The notes under the pieces: generated by a model
What the model saw: only the letters and a program-made list of their open reading frames with translations
Told to the model about the DNA's origin: nothing
Databases searched by the model: none
Assembly: GCF_009811755.1 (NCBI RefSeq)
Contig: NZ_BLIV01000013.1
Coordinates: forward strand, 1 to 60,851
Direction: 5' to 3'
DNA: 60,851 nucleotides
Origin: Roseobacter cerasinus
GTDB lineage: Bacteria > Pseudomonadota > Alphaproteobacteria > Rhodobacterales > Rhodobacteraceae
Shown: one piece after another, positions 25,617-35,355 of the stretch
How positions within the stretch are numbered: the stretch's first letter is position 1
How the letters are laid out: each line of letters begins with the position of its first letter
Program-made: the position numbers and the translations under genes

Positions 25617-27497
25617 TTATTGCGTCCAGCCGAGCCGCTGTAGTTCCGGGATCAGCTCGGCCCCAAAGCTCCGGGCTGCCCCATTGGTGAAATGCTCCTT
25701 GTCGATATAGAGCAGTTTGCCATCCGTCACCGGGCTGCAGGGAACACGCCCGGCGCAGATCAACCCCGCACTGTCCAGAATGTGGACGTTTGTCGGCGGG
25801 CGTGTTTCCGACATGCTGGCCGAGAACAGCAGCGCTTTGTGCATGTCCGGGGTCGTCTGCGCCAGACGGTCCTCGCCGAACCAGAGGAAGCGTTGCTTGA
25901 GCTGCGGGTATTCAGGGCGGGGGGTGAAGAGCAGCAGCTTGTCCGCGCGCGCGCTCCAATCCGCGACAACCCGGTCAAGATAGGCCCCCTGGATTTCGGT
26001 CGGTGCATAGGAATTCGCAAGCAGGAGCCAGTCGCCTGCGCGCAGATGGACCTTGAGCCTCTCCTTGAGCGCCTTGCAATAGGGCGGCTCTTCGGTGTCG
26101 TCGAGCGCGAGGGCACAGCTTGCTCCGGTGAGTTGCAGATGGTCGATGTTCTGCTGCGTGAGGGCACTCGCGATATCGGCGGCCAGGCTATCACCGTAGA
26201 CCACCAGCCTTGGGCGTGTCAGATCATCACCGGGGGGGATGCAATTCCACTGATCCAGAAAATCCGGCAGCTCCCCGAATGCGCCGCGCTTGTTGAAATG
26301 GCAGGTCCCCGCCCATACGGCGTCTTGCCGGTCGCGCCACTCGGCCTCAAGGGTGGCCTGGCGGGCGCCATAGGCGTCAGGCAGGCGCTGCGGAAACCCG
26401 CCCGCCCCATAGCCCACAAAACCAAAGATCAGCAGCGCGACACCGGCCACTCCGCTGGCCGCAAAGACCCGGGCGCGTGTGGCCAGACGTGCGTCCGGGC
26501 CCCGAAAGGGCTGTTCGATGTATTTCCAGCTCAGCCAGCCGAGCCCGAGGCTGACAAGCGACAGCCCCAGCATCATCACTGGCGTGGGCAGCACCCAAAG
26601 CTGCAGCCGTGCAAAGACAAAGAGCGGCTGATGCCACAGATAGGCCGAATAGCTGATCAGCCCGATACCGACCATCCAGCGGTGCGACAGAGCCGCCGCC
26701 ACCCGTGTGCCCTCTGCCGCGCAGAGAATGACAAGACAGGTGCCCACAACCGGCAACAGCATATAGAGGGACGGCACAGGCGTTGCGGTGTCATACAGCA
26801 GCACCGCCAGCAGGATCATCCCCACGCCCAGGGCCGCGGCCGGATCATGGCGCCGGGGGGATGTGTCGCGCAGCGCAAACGCACACAGGCTGCCGGCGAG
26901 CAGCTCCCAGGCCCGGAACGGCAGCAGGTAGAAATTCGCATCCGGAATGGTACGCCAGCCCCATTCGCTTGCCCCCAGGCTCACAGCCGCGATCAGGGCC
27001 ACGACCAGCCCCAGGCGCGCGGGGCCAAGCCGCCAGAGCGCCATAAGCAAAAGGGGAAAGAACAGATAGAACTGTTCCTCCACCGCGAGGCTCCAGGTGT
27101 GCAAAAGCGGCTTGAGCTCGGAGGCCCCCTCGAAATAGCCGCTCTCGCGCAGAAACAGGATATTCGATGAAAAGGTGGCCACCGCGATCAGGCTCTGGGC
27201 AAAGTCGATCAGCTGTGACGGCACCATCAGGGCCCAGGCAAAGGGGATCGAGACCAGGGCGACGACGGTCAGTGCCGGCAGGATCCGCCGGGCCCGGCGT
27301 TCGTAGAACTGCCACAGGCTGAACCGGTTTCGCGCCATGTCCTTGAGCATCAGAGCGGTGATCAGATACCCCGAGAGCACAAAGAAAACGTCCACGCCGA
27401 CAAAGCCGCCATGAAAGGGCGCAAGCTCTGCGTGATAGAAAATGACCGATAAAACGGCGACGGCGCGTAACCCGTCAATTTCGGGGCGGTATCTCAT
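25617..27497 (-). CDS. Membrane O-acyltransferase with C-terminal SGNH domain (OafA-like)
   Basis: 626 residues. The N-terminal 360 residues are an acyltransferase-3 domain with about ten membrane helices and the RPEIDGLRAVAVLSVIFYH start carrying the conserved His; VGVDVFFVLSGYLIT is also diagnostic. The C-terminal 230 residues form a periplasmic SGNH domain with GDS in VVYGDSLAADI and a late Asp/His pair in IDKEHF. Such proteins add acetyl or other acyl groups to surface polysaccharides outside the membrane. The spike-operon esterase at 3580 could act on such groups. Confidence 0.9.
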   Translation of the reverse strand: MRYRPEIDGLRAVAVLSVIFYHAELAPFHGGFVGVDVFFVLSGYLITALMLKDMARNRFSLWQFYERRARRILPALTVVALVSIPFAWALMVPSQLIDFAQSLIAVATFSSNILFLRESGYFEGASELKPLLHTWSLAVEEQFYLFFPLLLMALWRLGPARLGLVVALIAAVSLGASEWGWRTIPDANFYLLPFRAWELLAGSLCAFALRDTSPRRHDPAAALGVGMILLAVLLYDTATPVPSLYMLLPVVGTCLVILCAAEGTRVAAALSHRWMVGIGLISYSAYLWHQPLFVFARLQLWVLPTPVMMLGLSLVSLGLGWLSWKYIEQPFRGPDARLATRARVFAASGVAGVALLIFGFVGYGAGGFPQRLPDAYGARQATLEAEWRDRQDAVWAGTCHFNKRGAFGELPDFLDQWNCIPPGDDLTRPRLVVYGDSLAADIASALTQQNIDHLQLTGASCALALDDTEEPPYCKALKERLKVHLRAGDWLLLANSYAPTEIQGAYLDRVVADWSARADKLLLFTPRPEYPQLKQRFLWFGEDRLAQTTPDMHKALLFSASMSETRPPTNVHILDSAGLICAGRVPCSPVTDGKLLYIDKEHFTNGAARSFGAELIPELQRLGWTQ

Positions 27498-28071
27498 TCA
27501 ATTGCACGCTATGCAGAAGTAAACATGGGGCAACAACCCGCATAAGGAGAATCAGTACCGCTTTTTCCGGTAAGTTAGCCCTTCCTTAAAGATTTCATCT
27601 CATCTGGTTAAAGGAATCCTACCGGAAGACGCGGAAACCAGCCTTAGTGCTGGCGAAACGAGCAGCCATCCGCCCATTTCCGGTGGAATGTCCAAAAAGC
27701 GTTAGGCTTTCCCGCTAGGGGGAATTATCAGCCGCGCCGGACCAGTGCTCATGCCGTTTGCCAGTTTTTTGTTTCTTTTGAACACTTCCGCAAAAAACAG
27801 GAAAGACCCCCTCCCCCTTATGCGTCATCGATCATTGCTCCTGCTGCATGTGGGGTCATCCACATGTTTAGCGGCTCCTCCCCTTTTGCCCGCCAAACCA
27901 CAACCAAGGCACGGTGCCATCATACTGCCCGGATTGCGGCGCGAACTTCTTCGCGAGGTCCGTTTTGCGTCTCAATTCTCCCTCAATCCGCTCGTATCTC
28001 TTTGCGCTGGGATCAGAACGGTCTCCGTCATCGCGACGCAACTTCGTCACTTCTTGAACCCCTGGATCAAA
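27498..28071. other. Non-coding region upstream of secreted protein and protease
   Basis: 574 bp between diverging genes. TTCCGGTA (27565-27572) and TACCGGAA (27620-27627) form an inverted repeat 47 bp apart, and a third TTCCGGT lies near 27690, so a regulator could bind here. The frame before 28072 stays open but has no protein-like content. No RNA gene is recognised. Confidence 0.4.
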
Positions 28072-28503
28072 ATGCCAAAGCGCTTCACAGACCTTGCCCT
28101 TGGATCAGCTCTCACGCTGCTTCTCTCTGCGCATACACCTGCCCTGGCAGGTGGTGCGGCGCAGAGCCAGAAGGCGCCTGTCTATGTGATGTGCGGCAGC
28201 GATCAGGATCCCGCGCTTTGCAAGGCTCTTGCAGAGGCATTGACCCAAACGTCCGCAGGGCGTGAGGTCAAAATATGGGTCAAGGATACGCCTGTCACAG
28301 GCTCTTATCACATGACGATCCGCTTTGTGCAGAATGTGCAAACCGATGACAGCCTTTCTGGGCATCTGCTCTGGCAGACCGCCGGGGGCGCCCCCGAGAC
28401 CGGGCCGACCCTCGAGGTTTCCGTCATGGACGCCGTCCTGACCGAGCAGATTCTGAAAGGTTTCGCCCAACACCTTCTGCAATCCAGCGACATCCCGATG
28501 TGA
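28072..28503 (+). CDS. Small secreted protein of unknown function
   Basis: 143 residues with a clear signal peptide (KRF, hydrophobic core LALGSALTLLLSAHT, cleavage after ALA). The mature part is about 115 residues with two Cys (MCGSDQDPALCKAL) that could form a disulfide. I do not recognise the family. It ends 45 bp before the M10 protease gene on the same strand, so the two are probably co-transcribed; a periplasmic inhibitor or helper of the protease is one possibility, by analogy with the small inhibitors that accompany serralysins, but the sequence does not match those inhibitors clearly. ATG at 28072 is chosen because it gives the signal peptide. Confidence 0.6.
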   Translation: MPKRFTDLALGSALTLLLSAHTPALAGGAAQSQKAPVYVMCGSDQDPALCKALAEALTQTSAGREVKIWVKDTPVTGSYHMTIRFVQNVQTDDSLSGHLLWQTAGGAPETGPTLEVSVMDAVLTEQILKGFAQHLLQSSDIPM

Positions 28504-28548
28504 CCGCAAGGCCGCGCGGATGTGCTTTGACATGCGAGAGACCCAAAG

Positions 28549-31149
28549 ATGTGTACCGTTTGCCAGACTCTGAACCCAGAGATCGAAACCTATGATGATC
28601 ACGGCGTGGAAAGCCTCCAGGACGAGTCCGTCAGTTATTCAGGCACAAGTTCGAACAGCGGTTCAGCCGGTGATCTGCCCTATTACACCTATGATCAGAT
28701 TGCGGAATATCTGACCGAGGGCTACTGGGCGGACAGTGATCGCAACCCGCGCTCCTTCGATGTGCAAACCGGCGATACGCTGACAGTGGATCTGTCCGAT
28801 CTCGGCACCAATGCGGCCAACACAGCCCGTATCGCGCTGGATTCCTGGGCCGCTGTCAGCGGGCTGAAGTTCGAAGAGATCTCCGGCACTGCGCATGCGG
28901 GTGATGGGCCAACGGCCGTTGTGCAAGAAGTCGGCGATGCCGCAGGCAATGCCAGCACCACCGCCGCGATGCAGGTGGGTGAGCAGTTCAAAGGGACAAT
29001 CAGCAGCGCGCGGGAGAAGGACTGGATCGCAGTTGAACTGGAGGCCGGGCAGAGCTACACGATCGGCATGTCCGGCGATGGGTCCGAAGGGGCAATCAAC
29101 AATACCTATCTGCGCCTGATCGACCCCTCAGGCAACAGCGTGGCCCAGAACGACGACCGGGCCGCAGGCGACCGCGCCTCCGAAATCGAGTTCACCGCCC
29201 AGCAGGGCGGCACCTATTATATTGAGGCGGCAGGTTACGGCACCCGGACCGGCAACTATGAGGTCAACGTCAGCGGCGGCCGCAGCAACACGACAGCTGA
29301 TATCACCTTCGGCGAGGACAATGCCGGCGCTTATGCCGCGTCCTTCACCCAAGGGACCACGATTCAATCCGCGATTGTCAACGTCAGTGCGAGCTGGGTC
29401 AACTACGGCAGCTACTATCTGCAGACCTATATTCATGAGATCGGCCACGCCCTGGGCCTTGGCCATTCGGGCAATTACAACGGCAGCGCCAGCTTTGGGC
29501 GGGATGCACTCTACGCCAACGACAGCTGGCAGACCACGGTGATGTCCTATTTCGATCAGAACGACAATCCCAACACCGATGCCAGCAAACTGGGTCTCGT
29601 GACCCCGCAGCTCGCTGATATCGTCGCGATCCAGAGCCTTTACGGCACGCCAACGAGCGTTCGGACTGGCGACACGGTCTATGGCGATGGTCACACAACT
29701 GGCCAGGTCGGGATGGACCTGCCCTCGTCACGCGCCGTGGCGATCCAGGACAATGGTGGCATCGATCTGATTGATCTGGGCTCGCGCAGCGCCGATCAGC
29801 GGCTTGATCTGCGGCCCGAGACCTATTCCGATCTGAACGGCAAAAAGGGCAATGTGTCCATTGCCCGGGATACCATCATCGAGAACGCCATCACCGGTTC
29901 GGGTGACGACCATATCACCGGCAACGCAGCGGATAATGTGATCCACAGCGGCAGCGGCGATGATGTCATCTTCGGAAAGGGTGGCAACGACGTGATCAAC
30001 GGCGGTGGTGGCAGTGACTACATCGACGGTGGCGACGGCATCGATACGGCAGAATTCAGCAACACCTCGGACAATTTGACCATTGTTTATGATGCGGAGG
30101 CCGCAAACGGCGGGCCGATCAAGATCTACGGTACGTCAGGCAAGGAAAACACGCTGGTCAGCATTGAAAAGATCAAGATGAATGACGCCACGATTGATGT
30201 GGCCCAGATGCTCACCCAGCTTGAGGCGAAATATGGTGCGATCCCGGCGTCCGGCAGCGCGTCTTATACCGTCGAAATGTCTCAGGTCGTGGCCTGGGTG
30301 GAAAATGGGACACCCCCGCAGCCCATTGATCCAGAACCGGTCGAACCCGCCGAGGGCCATATGGAAATCGGCAGCGTTGCGGTCAGACAGGACGACGGCA
30401 CGCAGTGGCACAGCGTCAGCTTTGATGCAGCGATCACAGATCCGGTTGTGGTCATGGGGCCAGCCTCCTCGGACGGCGAACAACCGCTGACCGTGCGTAT
30501 CCGCAATGTGACCGAGACCGGCTTTGAGTATCAGGTCGATGAGTGGAACTATCTCGACGGGACCCATACAGAGGTCGATATCAGCTGGATGGCAGGCACC
30601 GCCGGCGATCACACGCTGGAGGATGGCACGCGCATCTCCTTTGGCAAATCTGATGCCAAGACAACAGACGGCGGCGCGGTCGCACTCAATGGCTTTCAGG
30701 ACACGCCAACTGTTTTTGCACAGCTCACCGGCGATGCCGAACGTGATGCCTTGACGCATCGGCTCTACGATGTGGGCAGCGATGGGTTCGACTTTGAGCT
30801 CAATCGTGAGGAAGGGGATCATCACAAGGGCGCTGATATTGCCGATGAAGTGCTGCACTGGATTGTCATGGACATCGCCGAGGGCAGCACCATCTTCGAA
30901 GAAGGCGTTCTGATGACAGATCATACCTACACCAGCACCGGCACCACGCTGGATGCGGGCGAGGCCTTCTTTGCCGATATGCAGACGCGCAATGGCGTCG
31001 ATACAGCCAGCCAGCGCTACGATGTGGCCGAAAACGGCATTGTGTCGCTGCGTGTCGAAGAGGAGACCTCCAACGACAGCGAGATAACCCATGCCGTAGA
31101 GGAATTTGCCTGGTTCACCGCAACCGAAGGCACGTTCGACTTCATTTAA
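28549..31149 (+). CDS. M10 serralysin-like metalloprotease with PPC, RTX and lectin-like domains
   Basis: 866 residues. N-terminus MCTVCQTLNPE is typical of roseobacter M10 proteins without a Sec signal. A PPC (pre-peptidase C-terminal) beta domain at about 136-235 is inserted before the zinc site HEIGHALGLGH at 296-306; a VMSYF Met-turn follows. RTX calcium-binding nonapeptides lie at about 449-500 (GSGDD, GGNDVINGGGG). The last 260 residues hold one clear H-type-lectin-like domain (SVSFDAAITDPVVVMG … VDISWMAG) and a diverged second copy. It should be secreted by a type I system, but none is encoded on this replicon. It could trim surface proteins or free cells from a biofilm; that role is inference. 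Confidence 0.88.
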   Translation: MCTVCQTLNPEIETYDDHGVESLQDESVSYSGTSSNSGSAGDLPYYTYDQIAEYLTEGYWADSDRNPRSFDVQTGDTLTVDLSDLGTNAANTARIALDSWAAVSGLKFEEISGTAHAGDGPTAVVQEVGDAAGNASTTAAMQVGEQFKGTISSAREKDWIAVELEAGQSYTIGMSGDGSEGAINNTYLRLIDPSGNSVAQNDDRAAGDRASEIEFTAQQGGTYYIEAAGYGTRTGNYEVNVSGGRSNTTADITFGEDNAGAYAASFTQGTTIQSAIVNVSASWVNYGSYYLQTYIHEIGHALGLGHSGNYNGSASFGRDALYANDSWQTTVMSYFDQNDNPNTDASKLGLVTPQLADIVAIQSLYGTPTSVRTGDTVYGDGHTTGQVGMDLPSSRAVAIQDNGGIDLIDLGSRSADQRLDLRPETYSDLNGKKGNVSIARDTIIENAITGSGDDHITGNAADNVIHSGSGDDVIFGKGGNDVINGGGGSDYIDGGDGIDTAEFSNTSDNLTIVYDAEAANGGPIKIYGTSGKENTLVSIEKIKMNDATIDVAQMLTQLEAKYGAIPASGSASYTVEMSQVVAWVENGTPPQPIDPEPVEPAEGHMEIGSVAVRQDDGTQWHSVSFDAAITDPVVVMGPASSDGEQPLTVRIRNVTETGFEYQVDEWNYLDGTHTEVDISWMAGTAGDHTLEDGTRISFGKSDAKTTDGGAVALNGFQDTPTVFAQLTGDAERDALTHRLYDVGSDGFDFELNREEGDHHKGADIADEVLHWIVMDIAEGSTIFEEGVLMTDHTYTSTGTTLDAGEAFFADMQTRNGVDTASQRYDVAENGIVSLRVEEETSNDSEITHAVEEFAWFTATEGTFDFI

Positions 31150-31230
31150 AGCGCGGGTTTCAAGGTGCGGTGCATGAATCCCGTGCCAGACTGAACCGAT
31201 CAAAAGGCAGCCCTTTGAGGGCAGCTCATA

Positions 31231-31271
31231 GGATCACCGCGGACGCCAGGCCCTGGCGTCCGCGGTGATCC
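31231..31271. terminator. 41-bp near-perfect palindrome after the protease gene
   Basis: GGATCACCGCGGACGCCAGG is followed by one base and then its exact reverse complement. The RNA stem would be about 18 bp and very GC-rich. It lies 82 bp past the protease stop and about 90 bp before the polymerase gene. No T-run follows on either strand, so it is not a canonical intrinsic terminator, but it should block read-through or protect the transcript end. Confidence 0.6.
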
Positions 31272-31358
31272 AGTCAGGCCGTCACACAATCTTAGGACAC
31301 TGGTCTTATCTGCCTAATACGCCTAAGGACATGAAGATCCGGAATCGATAATTGGACT

Positions 31359-32783
31359 ATGCCGACTATGGCGTATGCGCAGACGACAAACGGCGAGACG
31401 GACGCAGCCAGCGCAGGGCGCAAGGCCGACCGGACGGTCCTTTTTGTTCTGTTCTTCATCTGCATTCTGCTGCCGCTCAGCATCTCGCTGGGATCATTGC
31501 GGCTCACCCCTTTGCGCCTCTTCCTGATCGCCTCCTTTATCCCCTTCGTCCTGCAGGTCGTGTCGGGCAAAGTGGGGCGGTTTCACACCGCTGACATCCT
31601 GGTTTTCTGTTTCGGCGGCTGGATCATGCTGTCGATGATCGCCGTGCATGGGATGGAACGGGTTGCCTACGCCGGGATCACGGTTGTGGAACTCATCGGC
31701 GGCTATGTTGCTGGCCGGGTGATGATCCAGAGTGCGACGCAGTACAAACGGTTCTTCAATATCTATTTTATCGTCCTGATCTTATTGGCCCCCTTGGTGC
31801 TTTTTGAGCTTTACACAGCACGCGCGCCGATCCTGGACGGGCTGGGCGGGCTCGCCAGCTTTGGCAAGAACCGCACCGAATTCCGCTTTGGGCTCTCGCG
31901 CGTGCAGGTGTCCTTTTCGCATTCGATCCTGTGGGGGCTGTTCTGCTCCATCGCGATCGGCAATCTGTTCTACATCTACGGAAAGTCCTTTGTACGCGGC
32001 TCCACCTATGCGGGGTTTGCGCTCAGCATGACCTATAGCTCGCTCTCGTCAGGACCGTTCCTGGCCGGGATGCTGCAGTTCCTGATGATCCTTTGGGACA
32101 AGATCACCAAGGGAAAGTGGAAGCTTTTGGTCATCCTCTTTGCGATCTTTTACGTGACGATCGACCTGCTGTCGAACCGCACGCCGATCCAGATCATCAT
32201 CGAAGAGCTTACATTCTCCAGTCACACCGGCTGGTACCGCATCCATATCTGGCGTCACGGCACCGACAATGTGTGGGACAACCCGATCTTTGGTCTGGGG
32301 CTCAACGATTGGAAGCGCGCATCCTGGATGACGGGGTCTTCGGTCGATAATTTCTGGCTTCTGACCACCATGCGCCACGGGCTGCCGGCCATCGGCTTTC
32401 TTTTTGGGGCAATCGGACTCTCGGTTTTATACACCCTGCGGGCCAAGCTCACGGACCCGGATATCGCGCGTATGCGGGTGGGGTATCTGGTGACGATGGC
32501 AGGCCTCTTCTTCACGCTGGCCACCGTTCATGTCTGGGAACAGCTCGCCGTACTGGTGATGTTCTATATCGGCATGGGATCATGGTTCATGACCGCGGGC
32601 GGAGATCAGCCCCCCCCGTCCGAGACAACGCCCGAGACAGAGGCCCCCCCTTCCTCGCGCTACAGCCGCCGCGCCCCCAAACCGTCACGTCGCGCACAAG
32701 GCAAGCACCAGCCTGCCAAACCGGGCCGACCAGCCCGGTCAGCAAGACGTACCAACCCGCAACGTAGACCTATATCAGAATGA
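31359..32783 (+). CDS. Polysaccharide polymerase, Wzy/O-antigen ligase-like membrane protein
   Basis: 474 residues with about ten hydrophobic helices and a long periplasmic loop (about 275-330) that includes SHTGWYRIHIWRHG and NPIFGLGLNDW, as seen in O-antigen polymerase/ligase proteins. The final 55 residues are Pro/Arg-rich and cytoplasmic. It most likely joins repeat units in the periplasm. Starts at ATG 31359 or 31368. Its stop overlaps the next gene's start by four bases, coupling it to a flippase-like ABC protein. A ligase function cannot be excluded. Confidence 0.75.
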   Translation: MPTMAYAQTTNGETDAASAGRKADRTVLFVLFFICILLPLSISLGSLRLTPLRLFLIASFIPFVLQVVSGKVGRFHTADILVFCFGGWIMLSMIAVHGMERVAYAGITVVELIGGYVAGRVMIQSATQYKRFFNIYFIVLILLAPLVLFELYTARAPILDGLGGLASFGKNRTEFRFGLSRVQVSFSHSILWGLFCSIAIGNLFYIYGKSFVRGSTYAGFALSMTYSSLSSGPFLAGMLQFLMILWDKITKGKWKLLVILFAIFYVTIDLLSNRTPIQIIIEELTFSSHTGWYRIHIWRHGTDNVWDNPIFGLGLNDWKRASWMTGSSVDNFWLLTTMRHGLPAIGFLFGAIGLSVLYTLRAKLTDPDIARMRVGYLVTMAGLFFTLATVHVWEQLAVLVMFYIGMGSWFMTAGGDQPPPSETTPETEAPPSSRYSRRAPKPSRRAQGKHQPAKPGRPARSARRTNPQRRPISE

Positions 32784-34585
32784 TCAAAACCTACCGCCAG
32801 ATATTCGTGCTCTTGCAACCGCGGGAGCAACGCCGCTTTATACTGATTGCGTTCATGTCGCTGTTCAACGGAATATTCGAGGCCGTGGGCGTTGTTGCCA
32901 TCCTGCCGTTCCTGACCATCGTGGCGCAGCCCGAGATGATCCAGACAACACCGGCCCTGGTCAGGGTCTACGACACACTCGGCTTCACGTCAGACCGCAG
33001 CTTTGTGGTCTTCGCCGGCGTGGCCGTTTTTGGGCTGATCTTATTGTCCTCGGCGTTCAAGGCTTTGAATGTCTATGTGGTTGCCCGTTTCTCGGGCATG
33101 TACTCCTATACGCTGTCGTCGCTGATGCTGAAGGGGTATCTGTTTCAGCCCTACACCTGGTTTTTGAGCCGCAACAGCGCCAACTTGAGCAAGACAGTTC
33201 TGTCTGAGGTGGGCATCGTTGTGAACCAGCACATCATGCCCGCCATGCTGCTTATGACCACCGTCGCATCGATTATGAGCGTGTCGCTTGTCCTTTTTGT
33301 GCTTGAGCCTTATGTGGCCATCGGCGCCATCGTGGTGATCGGTGGCAGCTATCTGGTGATCTACCTGCTGGTGCAGGCCCGGCTGACAACCATTGGCAAG
33401 GATCGGGTGATCGCCAACAAGGCGCGGTTCAAAACCGTGCAGGAAGCCACGGGCGGGATCAAGGACGTCAAGATCACAGGGCTGGAGACCGCGATGCTGC
33501 GGCGGTTCCGCATCCCGGCACGGCGCATGGCGCAGATCCAGGCGCAAAGCCAGATGATCTCGCAACTGCCGCGCAACGGGCTTGAGGCCGTTGCCTTTGG
33601 TGGGCTGATCCTGCTCATCCTCTCTCTGGTCCAGCGCAGCCAGGGCGGCATTGAAGAGGTGCTGCCGGTCCTGGGTCTTGTCGCTTTGGCGGGGGCGCGG
33701 CTCTTTCCGGCGGTGCAGGCCCTGTTCCAAACGGTCGCCAGATTGCGCACCAGTGCGCCGGCCATCGAGGCGCTGCTTAAGGATCTGCAGGAGATTGAGA
33801 CCACCCCGAACCGCACCCCGATCCCAACCGGTCCGCCACCGGCCCCCATCGGATTGCGCGACCAGCTGGTTCTGGACGATATACATTTCGCCTATCCGGC
33901 ATCTGACAAGAGCGCGCTGACAGGCGTGTCGATGGAGATTGCGGCCAACAGCGTGGTGGGCCTTGTCGGCGGCACCGGGGCGGGCAAGACCACCGTGGTC
34001 GATGCGATCCTCGGTCTGCTGCGGCTCGATGCTGGCGCGCTGGTGATCGACGGGGCCCCGATCACCGATGACAACCGGCTCGCCTGGCAGCGCTCAATCG
34101 GCTACGTGCCGCAACAGATCTATCTTACGGACGAATCCGTTGCGGCCAATATCGCCTTCGGGTTGCCACGGTCGGAAATCGATATGGATGCGGTCAAACG
34201 CGCCGCACAGGTCGCCGCCCTGCATGATTTCATCGTCGAAGAGCTGCCCCAGGGCTATGACACAATTGTCGGGGAGCGCGGTGTGCGGCTGTCAGGCGGG
34301 CAGCGCCAGCGGATCGGGATTGCGCGCGCGCTCTATCACGACCCCGACGTGCTGATCCTGGATGAGGCGACCTCCGCGCTTGATAACATCACCGAAGAGG
34401 CGGTGATGGATGCGGTGCACAATCTCGGTGGCAAGAAAACCATCATCATGATCGCGCACAGGCTGACCACGGTGGAAAGTTGCGACTGCATCTACCTGAT
34501 GGAACACGGTCAGGTTGCCGCCTCAGGAACCTATGCCGAACTGGTCGAGCAGAACGCGACGTTCCGGCGAATGGCCCGGGCGTGA
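32780..34585 (+). CDS. PglK-like ABC flippase for lipid-linked oligosaccharide
   Basis: 601 residues. The membrane domain has the PglK/WlaB-type start (FEAVGVVAILPFLTIVAQPE, then a LGF segment), not the MsbA type. The ATPase has Walker A GGTGAGKTT, Q-loop VPQQIYLTD, signature LSGGQRQR, Walker B LILDEATSALD and IAHRLTTVE. PglK flips undecaprenyl-linked oligosaccharides across the inner membrane. Overlap with the Wzy-like gene before it and the transferase after it indicates one assembly operon. No Wzx-type flippase is visible on the replicon, so this protein probably takes that place. Confidence 0.82.
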   Translation: MIKTYRQIFVLLQPREQRRFILIAFMSLFNGIFEAVGVVAILPFLTIVAQPEMIQTTPALVRVYDTLGFTSDRSFVVFAGVAVFGLILLSSAFKALNVYVVARFSGMYSYTLSSLMLKGYLFQPYTWFLSRNSANLSKTVLSEVGIVVNQHIMPAMLLMTTVASIMSVSLVLFVLEPYVAIGAIVVIGGSYLVIYLLVQARLTTIGKDRVIANKARFKTVQEATGGIKDVKITGLETAMLRRFRIPARRMAQIQAQSQMISQLPRNGLEAVAFGGLILLILSLVQRSQGGIEEVLPVLGLVALAGARLFPAVQALFQTVARLRTSAPAIEALLKDLQEIETTPNRTPIPTGPPPAPIGLRDQLVLDDIHFAYPASDKSALTGVSMEIAANSVVGLVGGTGAGKTTVVDAILGLLRLDAGALVIDGAPITDDNRLAWQRSIGYVPQQIYLTDESVAANIAFGLPRSEIDMDAVKRAAQVAALHDFIVEELPQGYDTIVGERGVRLSGGQRQRIGIARALYHDPDVLILDEATSALDNITEEAVMDAVHNLGGKKTIIMIAHRLTTVESCDCIYLMEHGQVAASGTYAELVEQNATFRRMARA

Positions 34586-35352
34586 TGACGGATCGGATCG
34601 CCATATATACATGCGTCGTCGGCAAGTACGATGTGGTGTTGCCGCCGCTTGAGAGAACACCGGGGGCAGACTACCTGCTCTTTACGGACCAGCCGGGCTT
34701 GCGCGTTCGTGGCTGGCGCACCCTGCCTCTTGCCTCTGAGACGGCCGCGCTGTCCCCCAGCCTCAAGAACCGGTTTCACAAGCTTTTCCCGCATAAGGCG
34801 CTGGACCCGAGCTACGATATGTCCATCTACCATGACGGCAACATCCGCACACGAAAGGATATCACGCCGCTTTTGTCGGAGATGGGCGCGCATGACATCG
34901 GGCTGTTCCCGCATGAAAAGCGCAGCCGGGTGGCCGAGGAAATAGAGGCCTGTTTGGAATTCAACAAGGTGTCGGACCCGCAGAAGATCTACGCCGAATA
35001 CGACACCTATACCGCCGATGGCTTCACGGACGCACCGGGCTGCCTGAGCGAAAATGCCGTGCTGTTCCGGCGGCATAAGACAGCCCAGGTTATCGAAGCA
35101 ATGGAGCTGTGGTGGGACCTTGTGGCGCAGCACAGTGGCCGGGATCAGATTTCCTTGCCTTACGTCCTTTACAAGACAGGCATCACCGCACACCGCTTCG
35201 GGTTCAACTACCGGATCGAAAACCCTTGGTTTCATTATTACCGTCATTGGACAAAACCGGGCCGCAAAGCCTGGCTGAGAGTCTATACCGAAGGCCGCAT
35301 CATCGAAGGGCTCCCCTATAGGATCCTTCACAAGATTGCCCGCAGACTGTAA
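34585..35352 (+). CDS. DUF616/TOD1-type glycosyltransferase-like protein
   Basis: 255 residues matching the DUF616 (TOD1/MUCI70) glycosyltransferase-like family: IYTCVVGKYD near the start, YLLFTDQPG, KLFPHKALDPSYDMSIYHDGNI and FPHEKR. The family is thought to be GT-A-like and to act on polysaccharides. The ATG overlaps the stop of the flippase gene (TGATG). It ends three bases from a convergent GT2 gene. Probably one of the repeat-unit transferases. Confidence 0.75.
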   Translation: MTDRIAIYTCVVGKYDVVLPPLERTPGADYLLFTDQPGLRVRGWRTLPLASETAALSPSLKNRFHKLFPHKALDPSYDMSIYHDGNIRTRKDITPLLSEMGAHDIGLFPHEKRSRVAEEIEACLEFNKVSDPQKIYAEYDTYTADGFTDAPGCLSENAVLFRRHKTAQVIEAMELWWDLVAQHSGRDQISLPYVLYKTGITAHRFGFNYRIENPWFHYYRHWTKPGRKAWLRVYTEGRIIEGLPYRILHKIARRL

Positions 35353-35355
35353 GCC

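Noticed and set aside
28072-28503. Small secreted protein as a classic serralysin inhibitor (Inh/AprI)
   Set aside because: Size, signal peptide and position fit, but the mature sequence does not show the family's conserved core, so only an open possibility is noted.
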